A stretch of DNA of 64,000 bases, taken from the NCBI GenBank assembly GCA_030035585.1, contig CM057462.1, forward strand, positions 64,142,734 to 64,206,733, in the 5' to 3' direction. The stretch comes from Dugong dugon. Its lineage: Eukaryota > Chordata > Mammalia > Sirenia > Dugongidae. The notes under the pieces are model-generated. The model worked only from the letters and a program-made list of their open reading frames with translations. It ran no database searches and was not told the DNA's origin. Positions 24,146 to 34,119 of this stretch are shown here, in pieces (position 1 is the stretch's first letter; the number at the start of each line of letters is the position of its first letter). A program made the translations under genes and the position numbers.

Positions 24146-24410
24146 AGTATGAGGATCTATTCTTATTGATAGAAAGGCCTCACACTATTCTTCTTTTGTT
24201 CTGAGTAACATGCACTGAGAGAGTCTTGTGTTAGGGGTTGGTACTTGCCCCTGAAGGAGAAAAGATCACTGTTTGACTTAATTTTTTTTCCATTAGTGAT
24301 GTCTCATTATCAGAAGATGAGAATTAATGGTGCTTTGTAAATACACCTAAGACTCTAATACATTTCTGATGACTGAACTTTTGGTTTAAAAACACCTCTT
24401 TTTAAAGTAT

Positions 24411-24634
24411 GTGAGTCCTTGGGTAGCGCAAACAGTTAAGAGTTTGGCTACTAACCAAAAAGTTGGTGCTTTGAACCCACCCAGAGGTGCCTTGGAAGAA
24501 AAGCCTGGCAGTCTGCTTCCAAACGGTCACAGCCGTGAAAACCCTATGGAGCGCAGTTCTACTCTGCAACATGTGGGGTTGCCATGAATAGGATTCTACT
24601 CGATGGCAACTGGTTTGTTTGTTTTTTTTTGGTT
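24411..24634 (+). mobile_element. AfroSINE, 'GGGTAGCGCAAAC' subfamily
   Basis: Sense: AGTCCTTGGGTAGCGCAAAC head, AAGAAAAGCCTGGCAGTCTG, GAGCGCAGTTCTACTCTGC, ACTCGATGGCAACTGG. It is flanked by TTTAAAGTA on both sides. Confidence 0.92.
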
Positions 24635-24659
24635 TTAAAGTACATTGTTTTAGACTGGA

Positions 24660-25585
24660 CGCCTCCCTGCTTTTTGTGGAGTGACTTATCTGCAGAATAA
24701 CTTGGAGGGACTAACAATACTTAATGACCTTTGCAGATCATTACGCATTGTGACGTTACTGAGACTCTTGGTGGGGAGAGTTTTGGTCTGCAGGTATGAT
24801 TTGGGTTTTGGTGTTTACTCCATTCTTTCCCTTCAGATAAATCCTCCTGTGGGTCTGATTCCCTAGCTTTGGGAGGGACCAACAGTGGGGAAAAGTTTGT
24901 ACACTCATTTCATTGTTCAGGTCAAGTTTCCTGGGTGGAGTCATGCAGAGCTTCCTTGAAGAGCTGACTCAAATATTCTATTCCATTGTGGTGGTGTTCT
25001 TGTTCTTACATGTCATACCAGCTGGAATTTTGGGCAGCATCATTTGGAGGTGTTAAGTTGGGAACGAGGAAAGTAAAAGTATTTTCAGGGGTTCCTTTAG
25101 AGAAAGGTTCCCTTCGCTGGGTAAACCAAGTCTGCCTAGATGCTATGGCTAAGAACTGAAGCATTCTAAACATATAGTCTTTTTTATACCATCCATTCCT
25201 CTGCCTTTCTGTCCTTCGTAAGACTCTGAGCTCGTTGAAGCTGGGATAGGTGTCCCTGATGTTTAGCACAGTGTACAACTTGAAGTTATTTATAAATGTA
25301 CGTTGGGTTGAATAGCAGAGGGAAGCTTTAAATGCACTGACTGCAGATAGTACACATGCCTTTGCATAATGAGTTGGGAGGCATTAGTAGAAGTGGAGAT
25401 GGTTAGTGAGAAAACAGCATGGGGGCAGTGTTTGACCTCCTATAACTTCTCAATGCTAAAGGAGAGCCCAGACCAACAGCCCAAGGCTGATGTCCATGGT
25501 GGCGGTCAGACATGCCTCCCCTCTCCGCCATCTCTGCCAATTCTGACAGCAACCATCTCTCCCATGACAGTCTCTACTGGGTCTG
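24660..25585. other. Unassigned intron DNA
   Basis: I see no exon with good splice sites and no repeat I can name in this interval. Confidence 0.4.
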
Positions 25586-25594
25586 ATAATTCAT

Positions 25595-26023
25595 TGTAAT
25601 GGCCACACAGAACTCACAGACGATACTCACGATTATGGGGTTTATTAGGTAAGTAACAGGTTACAGTTCAGGCTCAGGAACGCTCAAAGATACAATTCTA
25701 GCATCAGGGCATCCTCTTCCCAATCTTGCTTGCCAGGCATGCCTCTGCCTGGCCCTAGGCCTTTCCCCAGAGGCACTCAGATTTCTCTGTCCATGGGGAA
25801 GCCCAGCTCTGTCTCCTGCTGCTGGGTCACTCCTGCTACTGTTTCTCACCATCTTCAGGATTCTACCTCTCTCTCTCTCTCTCGCTAGTTTGCTCCCTGC
25901 TCTCTTTTCTTTTAAGGCAAAACTGACTTAATCCCCTTGGTGGGCCACAATTACCCTATCACACAGTGCCACCCAGTCACCTGGGTGGGAGTTACAAGAC
26001 CATGGCAAGAAAGGCCATACAAG
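25595..26023. mobile_element. Unidentified 429-base element with 8-base target duplication
   Basis: TAATTCAT occurs at 25587-25594 and again at 26024-26031. The enclosed segment starts TGTAATGGCC and ends GGCCATACAAG, so the ends are near-perfect inverted repeats (TGTAATGGCC against TTGTATGGCC). Inside are a CT run (about 25866-25884) and, on the minus strand, an AATAAA near 25641-25648. An LTR on the minus strand (TGTATGGCC...GGCCATTACA) and a non-autonomous DNA transposon with 8-base duplications are both possible. I do not recognise the family. It has no coding capacity. Confidence 0.6.
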
Positions 26024-26039
26024 TAATTCATCACACCGA

Positions 26040-27400
26040 AGTTAGGAAAGAATGGGTAAAGAAAGAAACTTTTGTGGACAGGACATAGAGAATTTTTTCT
26101 GCCTAAGAATTGCTTGGGAAACAATTGTTTTGCTGCCGTGTTAGTTCCCTCTGACTAGCTAATGACCTTGGACAAAGCTTTTAGTCACTGTGACCTTCAG
26201 TGTAGCAAGGACTAAAGATTCCTGCCTATCCTTCTCTCAAATTGCGGGATTCAAAGAAGGGAGGGGCTCAGGATTAGACTGGGGGTGGGGAAAGAAAGCA
26301 TTGAGCCCCCCTGGTAGCCAGGCACTGTAGAAATACAAAGCTGTCATTTTGATGATTGCTGTTGGCAAACAGCCTCTTCTCTTACTTGAACCCCACCCAG
26401 TCACAACTTCAGAGTGGGCCGTTGCAGACTTTACGTATTGGAATCACCTGTATCTCTCGGCAAATGTCCCTTGTGGTTTCGCTGGATATTGTACAGATGT
26501 TACTTCTTGGCTCTTTTCCTTCTGTCCATCAACAAAATATAGGGAGTTTGTGGAGATGTGCTTTTGGTTGGCTTCAGGGAGTGGAGTGCCTTCATTTTTC
26601 CATTTACCTAGTAAATATCCAGACATGCCATAACAGGAGGGTCCAGGCTTGGAAATCCCAGTGGGAGTGACTGAAGCCTGAGAGGAACTGAAAGTTGCAC
26701 AACCTTCTGCTTTGAGAATAGAGCAGTCATTTCCCTAAGCATGGCTTGGATCCCAGTCAGCTGATTTCCTGTCTCTATAGGGATGTGATTCCTCCCCCTT
26801 CCGTCTTGTGGAAGAAATGGATATTTTTTCATTTCCTGTTTGGTAGCATATTTCCTTAGTACCAGGAGACACTTGGTGACTATAAATCAGTTGGAGTCTG
26901 GGGGGTGGGAAGGAGACTGTTTTCCGTAAAATGACTTTCATTGAAGGATTTAAAAGCATATACATAAACCCAAGTTTCCTTTTCCCGCTGGGGGAGACAC
27001 AGGACCTTCTACCACTTAGGACAAAAAAGCTTGATTCCCCCACTGGGATCTCTGTGCTGTGGATTCCACTCTTGCCACATCCTCTGATCAGCTCTTTTGG
27101 TATCTGAATCCACGGGGAATCAACTGTTAGTCTCTGGTGGAAGTGACGCCATGCTTGAAGTGGAGCCTAGCAGGATGCCCCTCTGAGCCCAGATCGAGTG
27201 ACACTGGCTGGGACTGGAATCCGGCTGTCCTGATTTCCTGTCCTGTCCTTCCTCACCAGCAGATCCTGCGGCTTCTGGGAGGCGGTGGTGGAAGAGGGGG
27301 TGCTGGCTATTAACAATCAGCGCCACCTGTGGACCTACACAGCAGCTTCTCTTTTCCTAACACCAAGAGCTGCCCATCCAGTCTGGCCTGTTCCTGATCC
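26040..27400. other. Unassigned intron DNA
   Basis: No convincing exon. Several overlapping short frames on both strands (26349-27043) show no motif and contradict each other. Confidence 0.4.
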
Positions 27401-27412
27401 ATCTGGAGAGCA

Positions 27413-27617
27413 AACCAACCCACCGCTATCAAGTCAATTCCAACTCATAGCAACACTATAAGACAGAGTAGAACTGCCCTATAGGTTTTCTGAGGCTGTA
27501 AATCTTTACCTGAGCAGAGTGCCACATCTTTCTCCTGTGGAGTGGGCTGGTGGGTTTGAAACGCTGACCTTTCAGTTAGCAGCCGAGCACCTAATCATTG
27601 CGCCACCAGGACTCCTT
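27413..27617 (-). mobile_element. AfroSINE, long form, 12-base duplication
   Basis: Antisense: AACCAACCCACCGCTATC end, GAGCAGAGTGCCACATC module, GCGCCACCAGGACTCC head. ATCTGGAGAGCA flanks it at 27401-27412 and 27618-27629 with no mismatch, which points to a fairly young insertion. Confidence 0.95.
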
Positions 27618-28064
27618 ATCTGGAGAGCAGAGGACTGGAAAAGAGAGGAGTAGGGAGGAAGTTGTTGTGATTCACTTTGCTTCTAGTACAGCTTTTTCTT
27701 AGTGTTTGGGGACCTGGGGTTTAATTTTGCAACACTGTTAGATTTTTTTCTTGACCTTGGAGAAGTACTTTAAAATTTTTAGAAAATGAGAAATTTCATT
27801 TTTGGATTTTGTGGATATTACAAACAGCTTTTCCTAGTTTGCTAGGTAACTTGGTGTGCTTAAAATTCTTAGAGATTATCAGAGGAAGAACAGCCTTTTA
27901 AGTGGAATTGGTGAGCGTGTGCCTAACTTTTAACAGTAAATTCTTTGACCTCTGTTGCTGACCATGTGGCCTTTCTTTTTGCTCCGGGGGCTTTCTGGTT
28001 TGTGGCTATTTTCTGGTATCAGATAAATTTCCCCTATAAGGGTGTGAAGTAACATCTTATGGTG

Positions 28065-28290
28065 GAAAGGGCATGGGCTTTTTAGAATCCTGGTTCTGGT
28101 ACTTACTAGCTCTGTGACCCTGGACCAATCATTTAATCCTTCTGAAACTTCTGTGCTTTTTCTAATTCCTCATTTGCAAAATGTTGATGGTAATAACTAT
28201 CTTGCAGGGTTTTTGTAAAGGTTATATGAGTTAATGTATGTAAAGCACATTGCTTGGCACATAGTAGGTGCGTGATAAATAGTAACTTGT
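28065..28290 (+). repeat. MIR SINE
   Basis: GGAAAGGGCATGGGC, TAGCTCTGTGACCCTGG, TCTTGCAGGGTTTTTGTAAAG and GCTTGGCACATAGTAGGTGC in sense order. Confidence 0.9.
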
Positions 28291-28840
28291 TTTTATTACT
28301 AGGAGTCACAATAACTATAATTATTTTTAATAGTAATAATGCTGGATTGATTCTCCTAAGGTGAGCCACCTTCAAAGCTGAGAGGAAGAGAATGAAGTGG
28401 AAGAAAGATACTCCTGTTTATGTGTTGACTTCATCTCTCTGAATCTGGTTACAGGATCTGTTTTGATAGAAGTCTGACAAATGATGGAGCCCATTTTCTA
28501 AGTTCTTCATGTCTTGGCAGACTGTATTAACTCATACAGAGGGTCCATGCCTGGCAGAACTCTAGGAAAAAAAAGTGTTTTACTTCCAAGCCTACTTTTC
28601 CCCAAGGTAGACAGCTCTGCAGCACCTGTGGCTTACCAGCCTTGCCTTCCTCTCTTCTCCTCTCCTCTGCTCTTACTGTGAATGGGATTCTTGATGTCAT
28701 GACATACCTAGCTAGACCCTTGATTTGTCTGGTGGATGTCAGGGGCTGAGGGGGTATTGCTGTATAGCTGTGGGGTGATGAGCACAATGAATGACCAGCT
28801 GTGTGCCAGCCTAGCTTGCCAGGTTAGGATTTGTAGGATA

Positions 28841-28873
28841 CACACCCACACACCCACACACCCACACACACCC
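28841..28873. repeat. (CCCACACA)n simple repeat
   Basis: Short imperfect tandem array of CACACCCA units. Confidence 0.85.
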
Positions 28874-29267
28874 CATCATGGATAATTGAGACAATGTAGA
28901 AGCTACATGGTTTTCTCCTCTGGGTTCCTCCAACCTATCCCAGCACCACGATGCATACATTTGCAATACGGGGTCCCAGGATGATGGGAGGGGTCTCCAC
29001 GGGAATTAAAACATGAAGACACTTAGCAGGAGGGTCTCAGCAGCTTAGACAGGCTCTTGCAGTGTCTCTAAAATTCTGAAGAGTTCTTGTTCAGCTATGA
29101 CTTCTCTGCCCATTGCCAGGTCCAACTTAGACCTGGAAAGGTCCAGGAGCCAGGTTCCTGAGTCCTAGGCTTATGCTGGACAAGGGGGTACAGGGTGAGA
29201 AGGAGAGGTAGCCCCTCCAAATTCCTGGCTCCCTATCTGTGAACTCTCCTGCTTGTTTATAGAGAAT

Positions 29268-29466
29268 GTTGTTGTTATTGTATGCCACTGAGTCTATTCT
29301 AACTCATAGCAACCATATGTGACAGAGTAGAACTGCCTTGTAGGATTTCCTAGGCCATAATCTTTATGGGAAGCAGATCACCAGGTCTTTTTTCTAGTGG
29401 AGCCACTAGTGGGTTCGAACTGCTGGTTAGCATCCGAGTGCTTAACCATTGTACCACCAGGACTGC
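29268..29466 (-). mobile_element. AfroSINE with an RTE-like 3' terminus
   Basis: Its left end is GTTGTTGTTATTGTATGCC, the RTE type of terminus, in place of the usual AAACC tail. The rest is AfroSINE (TTTATGGGAAGCAGATCACC, head ACCACCAGGACTGC). It is flanked by TTTATAGAGAAT and TTTATACGGAAT. Confidence 0.88.
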
Positions 29467-29469
29467 TTT

Positions 29470-30830
29470 ATACGGAATAAGGAGTGGTTTATATTGATTT
29501 GTCCCCAGTACCTTCTCTGTGCTTAAGGAGACTGCAGTGTCACTGAGGTTTTTCTACCCAGTTGTGAATACAGGGACATATCCCCTCAGTGCTTCCTCTA
29601 CCCCACTCCCCAAATTGGCCTACCCTTCTATTCCCTGCTTCTGTATCTCCAATGCCTAGATACCAGTTATCTTTCAGAAAGCTATTCAGAGTGATTTTAT
29701 GCTGTCAACATAATATGAATAAATTGATTCTAGATTAAATTAATATAGACCACATTAAGTCTTAGTCAGTTATGATTGTATAAGTACATATGATTAAAGA
29801 ATCGTGTTTGTGCTTTGTGAAGGCTTCTGTAAGAGAGGATCTAAAATAAATCTGTTTTAGAGAAACAGATTAAATATGAATGACAGTAGGGGGCACTTGT
29901 ATGACAGTAAAGACAAGCACAGGAATGTTCAGGTTGGAATTTTGAACTTTTATTTTTACTTGTTTCTTGAAGTTCCTGTTTTTTCTTCATATAACTTTAT
30001 TTATGCAAAACCGACTGGGTTTTTTAAATATAAAAATATTTGGCATGATTAACAGGTTATATTTACTCTTTGTCATCTGAAAATGGACTTTCTTCAGAGT
30101 TAAATTTATTTTCTTTCTTTCAGATATTCTGACAACCAAGAATTGCTAGATTAAATGTACGTTATTTCATTCAGCTACCATCAACAAACATATAAAGCTT
30201 TAAAAATTGGTCTGAAACAATCTGTTAGAACCTAAATTTCTGTATCAACAAATTTGTACTATTCTAGATTATGTGCTGTCACTCAGGATCTTGTTAAAAT
30301 ACTTTCTAACAAAAAGTTACAAAAACAATGGGTGAAAACAAAACAAAACAACAGAACAAAAACCAAAACAAAAATGAGTGTACCACATATTGTATTTAAA
30401 TAGAGATCCCAACAGACACTTGAAAAAAATAGCTGAGAGGATTGAACCCTTTCTATCTCATTTTGCAGTTGGTGTTAGATGAACATAGCTTTCTCTTATT
30501 TGAATAATGATGTTGAAAGGTCCTAAAGGCCAAAACAGTCTTTGTAAACTGTTTCTCTCTCATTGAATTCCCAATGAGAAGCTTTGATGAGGAATTAACA
30601 GTATCATTTTCAAATTGGCCCCTGCACAAACTGTGTAATTATAGGTATTCCATAGAGATGATGTAGCTAGTTCTTAATCATCCCATGAAAATGAAGCATA
30701 GAGCGTGCTGAATACTTCAAATTCACAGATAAACCCTAAAACTAATTATAACCAACTGTTTTGTCATTTCCTCCTACTTAACTTACCAAAGATGCTTATA
30801 GGGGAAAAAATGGACAGATTTTTCCCTTTA
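29470..30830. other. Unassigned intron DNA
   Basis: AT-rich DNA without repeats I can name. It holds a possible 33-base cryptic exon at 30124-30156, described in the findings. Confidence 0.4.
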
Positions 30831-30856
30831 CTTATCTTTTTATTCTTTCACTAATT

Positions 30857-31300
30857 GTTTTTTTTTTTTGGTGAAAATATGCACAGCAGAACATACACCA
30901 ATTCAATAATTTCTTCATGTACAATTCAGTGACATTGATTACATTCTTAAGTCGTGCAACCTTTCTTGCTATCCTTTTCCAAATGATTCCTTCACCACTA
31001 GCATAAACTCACTGCCTCTTAAGATTCTCATCTAACCTTTTGAATTGCTGTTGTCAGTTTGATCACATGTAGATAATTCTTTAAAATAGCACAGTGCTCA
31101 AGGCAGACATTCTTTACTAATTAAGCTAAACTGTGTTGTTTGGTTTATAAAAGACTTCAGGGGATAGTTTTGGTTTAAGGTTTAAAGATTTTCTCAGGGT
31201 AATAGTTTCAGGGGGTTCATTTAGCCTCAGTGGCTCCAGAAGTCTAGATTCCATGAGAATTTGAAATTCTGGTCCCCATTTTTCCCCCTTTTGATCAGGA
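30857..31300 (-). mobile_element. LINE 3'-UTR fragment, antisense, with poly-T
   Basis: A T run at 30857-30870 leads into GGTGAAAATATGCACAGCAG and CAATTCAGTGACATTGATTAC. The fragment at 46494 has a T run followed by GTAAAAGTTACACAGCAG and CAGTAACATTAGTTACATTT in the same arrangement. A reversed 3' end of an L1-like LINE is the likely identity; the exact family is not known to me. Confidence 0.55.
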
Positions 31301-31309
31301 TTCGTCTAC

Positions 31310-31608
31310 AGACAGACAAACAATAGACAGGCCTATAAAGTGAACAATAACACCTGTGAGGAATGTGCTCCATAAAACAATCAACCATACAAAACCAAAA
31401 AACAAAGTTCAGAAGGCAGGAAGGGGCAGGAAAGATGGACGAATGGAAACGGGGAGCCTAGGGAGGAAGGGGATAGAGTGCTTTCACATTGAGGGGATTG
31501 CAACTAATGTCACGAAACAAAATGTGTATAAATTGTTAAATGGGAGAACAATTTGCTCTGTAAACTTTCACCCAAACCACGATAAAATGTTCAAAAAAAA
31601 AAAAAAAA
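31310..31608 (+). mobile_element. LINE 3' end with poly-A
   Basis: Sense-oriented tail: GGAACGGGGAGCC-like text (at 31447), ATTGTTAAATGGGAGAAC, GTAAACTTTCACCCAAACC, CACGATAAAATG, then a run of A. An L1-type 3' terminus is my best reading. A chance 170-codon frame spans this and the next segment. Confidence 0.5.
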
Positions 31609-31807
31609 GATTCTTCTATAGTATCTTTGATCAAAATGTTCACGCTTTACTTATGGCTATCTTTTTAATGTTATCTTCCATTATGCTCTTCATTCCAGCT
31701 AAAATGAACTGGTGTTTGTCGTATACCTGCCCTTTGCTTTCCTGCCTCCATGCCCTTGCTCCAGGGCTTCAAACTGGTTTGTTCCAGTTTAAACCCCTGC
31801 TGAGAAT

Positions 31808-31902
31808 CTGCATTTCCACTTCAGATATACTGAATCAGAATCTACATTTTAACAAGATCCCCAGGTGATTCTTATGTGTAATAAATTTTGAGACCCACTT
31901 CT
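31808..31902 (-). mobile_element. MER5A-like fragment
   Basis: ATACTGAATCAGAATCTACAT, TTTTAACAAGATCCCCAGGTG and ATTTTGAGACCCACT match one half of the MER5A reverse complement. Confidence 0.75.
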
Positions 31903-31907
31903 CTACT

Positions 31908-31990
31908 AGTGGTTCTCAGAATTGGTCCCTAACGATCTGTATTAGCATTTGCCTGGGAACTTGTTAGAAATGCAAATTGTCAGCTGGGAT
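31908..31990 (-). mobile_element. Second MER5A-like fragment
   Basis: TAGTGGTTCTCAGAATTGG and GCCTGGGAACTTGTTAGAAA match the opposite half of the same element. The halves are in an order that implies two separate copies. Confidence 0.7.
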
Positions 31991-32580
31991 TCAAGCCCTG
32001 CTTTGCTCATGCTGTTTTCTCTGCTTCTATTGGCTTCCCTTTCATTTCTACATCTTATTTGTCCTTCTGTGTCCATCTCAAATGCTGCTTTTTTTGTGGA
32101 GCCTTTCTTGATCACTTCAGGTACAACTGTCATCTTCTTGAACTCACATAATATTATTCAAAGACGTTCACTTAAGATAATAGTAATAACTGACAACTAA
32201 CATTCACACAGCTTTTTACAGAATGCTTTCACGTATACATTAGCTCTTTTGAGCCTCACAGATAATTTATTATTCCTGTTTACAGCTGAGGAAACTGAGG
32301 CTCAGGGAGGTTAAGTAACCTGCCTGAGGTCACCTAGCTGGAAATAAATCTAAATCTTAAGACTTCAAACCCCATGTTCTTTCCACCAAACAGTGCTATC
32401 TTACGATTTTTATCACTTGCTACTGTGTTATAGTTACTTGTGTAAATGTCATATCTAGTCTACTGCCTTGTACTGTCCTTAAAGGAAGGGTTCATGCCTT
32501 ATTCTTTGTGTCTTTCATAGCCCTTAGCGCAGAGTATTGCGTATAGTAAGGCATCAACAAACATTTGTTGAAAAGATGAA
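31990..32580 (+). mobile_element. L2 LINE 3' portion split by a MIR
   Basis: Sense L2 text at 31990-32175 (CTCATGCTGTTTTCTCTGC, GTGGAGCCTTTCTTGATCAC). It resumes at 32400-32580 (TACTGCCTTGTACTGTCC, CATCAACAAACATTTGTTG). The MIR at 32180-32400 interrupts it. Confidence 0.7.
32180..32400 (-). repeat. MIR SINE, antisense, inside L2
   Basis: ACAGCTGAGGAAACTGAGGC, AACCTGCCTGAGGTCACC and TTCAAACCCCATGTTC in reverse MIR order. Confidence 0.85.
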
Positions 32581-32609
32581 GATGAATGGGGTGATGTTGA
32601 TGAACATGT

Positions 32610-32665
32610 GTGCCTAGCACAGTGCCTGGCACGTAGATGCCTAATAAATATTTGTTGAATTTAAT
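32610..32665 (+). mobile_element. L2 LINE 3' terminus
   Basis: CACAGTGCCTGGCACGTAG and TAATAAATATTTGTTGAATT. Confidence 0.8.
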
Positions 32666-32694
32666 TGCAAAATGGATTAAGGACCATAGTTAAG

Positions 32695-32960
32695 AAGAGC
32701 CAACACTTATATAGCACATACTAACTGCTAGGAACTGTTATAAATGCCTTACATGATATTAACTCATTTAATTCTTACAACAACTGTAGGAGATAGGCAC
32801 TATTTTTATCTCCATTTTCTACTGGATGAAAGTGAGAAACGGAAAGACTAAGTGATTTGCCCAAGGCCACACAGCTGGTAAGCAGCAGAGTTAAGTTTCC
32901 TACTGACAGGCAGTCTGGTTCTAGAATCCACATGCACTCTTCACCATTACGCCAAACCCA
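32695..32960 (-). repeat. MIR SINE, antisense
   Basis: ATCTCCATTTTCTACTGGATG, GATTTGCCCAAGGCCACAC, AGCTGGTAAGCAGCAGAG, and TCTTCACCATTACGCC at the reversed head. Confidence 0.88.
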
Positions 32961-33065
32961 TAAGTTGTTAAGGATATTTTTACACTATTTTAAAGTTCCT
33001 TCTAGACTTCTCTCTGTCTTGGGTGTAACTCAGACAGCAGGAGCACAGCTTGTGAATACACTGTA

Positions 33066-33239
33066 AAGTGATGATTCTCAAACTTTAGCCTGCATCGGAA
33101 TCACCTGGAGGGATTGTTAAAACACAGATTGCTAGCCGCACCCCCACTTTCTGATTCAGTAGGTCTAGGGTGGGGCTTGAGAATTTGCCCTTCTAGTAAG
33201 TTCCCAGGAGATGCTGATGCTACTGACTTGTGGACTCCT
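33066..33239 (+). mobile_element. MER5A-like hAT-Charlie element
   Basis: TGATTCTCAAACTTTAGCCTG, GGAATCACCTGGAGGGATTG, CTGATTCAGTAGGTCTAGGG and GTTCCCAGGAGATGCTGATG: a nearly complete sense copy. Confidence 0.9.
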
Positions 33240-33244
33240 GGTGT

Positions 33245-33490
33245 AGAGTATAGAGGTTAAGAGCATGGGCTCTGGAGTTAGGCTGCCAGGGTTTGAATCT
33301 CAGCTCTCACAGTTACTAACTGTGAACTTGGGCAAGTTCTTGAACCTTTCTGTGCTTCGGTTTTCTCGTCTATAAGCAATTTATACTGATAGCGCATACA
33401 TCATAGGGTTCTTAGGGGATTGAATGAGATAATATGAGTGAAGTGCTTAGAACTCTGCTTGCCTCACTGTAAGCATACAGTATTAATTAC
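33245..33490 (+). repeat. MIR SINE
   Basis: TATAGAGGTTAAGAGCATGG head, GGGTTTGAATCTCAGCTC, GAACTTGGGCAAGTTCTTG and CATCATAGGGTTCTTAGG in sense order. One of the best preserved MIRs here. Confidence 0.92.
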
Positions 33491-33723
33491 TATAATGATA
33501 AAACATGGCTCCTTCCTTTGCAGATTTTAGAGTCTAGTTCCGAAGACTAGACTTAAATCTAATTAATAATAATAGAAAACAGTGTGAAATCAGATACTAG
33601 TTTATGTGGTTCTGGCTCTTAAGTACCTTAGATTCGGAGAGGTGAAGTGCGTATGTGTTAGTGGTGGGGGGACCAGGAGGAGGAGAGGTACCTGGGACTA
33701 GAAGACATGGAAAGTTGTATATA

Positions 33724-33928
33724 AACCAAACCCGTTGCCATTGAGTCGATTTTGACTCCTGGCCCCCATGTGTTACAGAGTAGAACTGCGCCATAGGATT
33801 TTCTTGGCTGTAATCTTTATGGAAGCAGATAGCCAGGCCTTTCTTTTGTGGTGCTGCTGGGTGGCTTTGAACTGCCAACCTTTAGGGTTAGTAGTCAACT
33901 GCAAACTGCTTGAGCCACCCAGGGACCT
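33724..33928 (-). mobile_element. AfroSINE, long form, first of a tandem pair
   Basis: AACCAAACCCGTTGCCATTG, TTTATGGAAGCAGATAGCC, and GAGCCACCCAGGGACC. Preceded by GACATGGAAAGTTGTATATA and followed at 33929-33953 by GATAATGGAAAGTTATATATA. Confidence 0.93.
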
Positions 33929-33953
33929 AGAAGATAATGGAAAGTTATATATA

Positions 33954-34107
33954 AAACCCATTGCCGGCGAGTCGATTCCAACTCAGCGTGACCCTATAGG
34001 ACAGAGTAGAACTTCCCTATAGGGTTTCCAAGGAGCAGCAGGTGTATTTGAACTGCTGACCTTTTGGTTAGCAACTGAGCTCTTAACCACTGTGCCACCA
34101 GGGCTCC
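33954..34107 (-). mobile_element. AfroSINE, short form, second of a tandem pair
   Basis: AAACCCATTGCCGGCGAGTC, GACAGAGTAGAACTTCCC, and CACTGTGCCACCAGGGCTCC. It is followed by AGTCATATATA (34108-34118), a third copy of the target sequence. Confidence 0.93.
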
Positions 34108-34119
34108 AGTCATATATAA

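Noticed and set aside
26349-27043. Cluster of overlapping open frames on both strands
   Set aside because: Frames overlap in conflict, none is bounded by good splice sites, and none shows a domain.
28841-28873. CRISPR-like or tandem functional repeat
   Set aside because: Units are 6-8 bases of CA-rich low-complexity DNA without spacers; an ordinary simple repeat in a mammalian genome.
31356-31868. 170-codon plus-strand frame
   Set aside because: It spans a LINE 3' tail, its poly-A run (giving a Lys run) and a MER5A edge, so it is chance.
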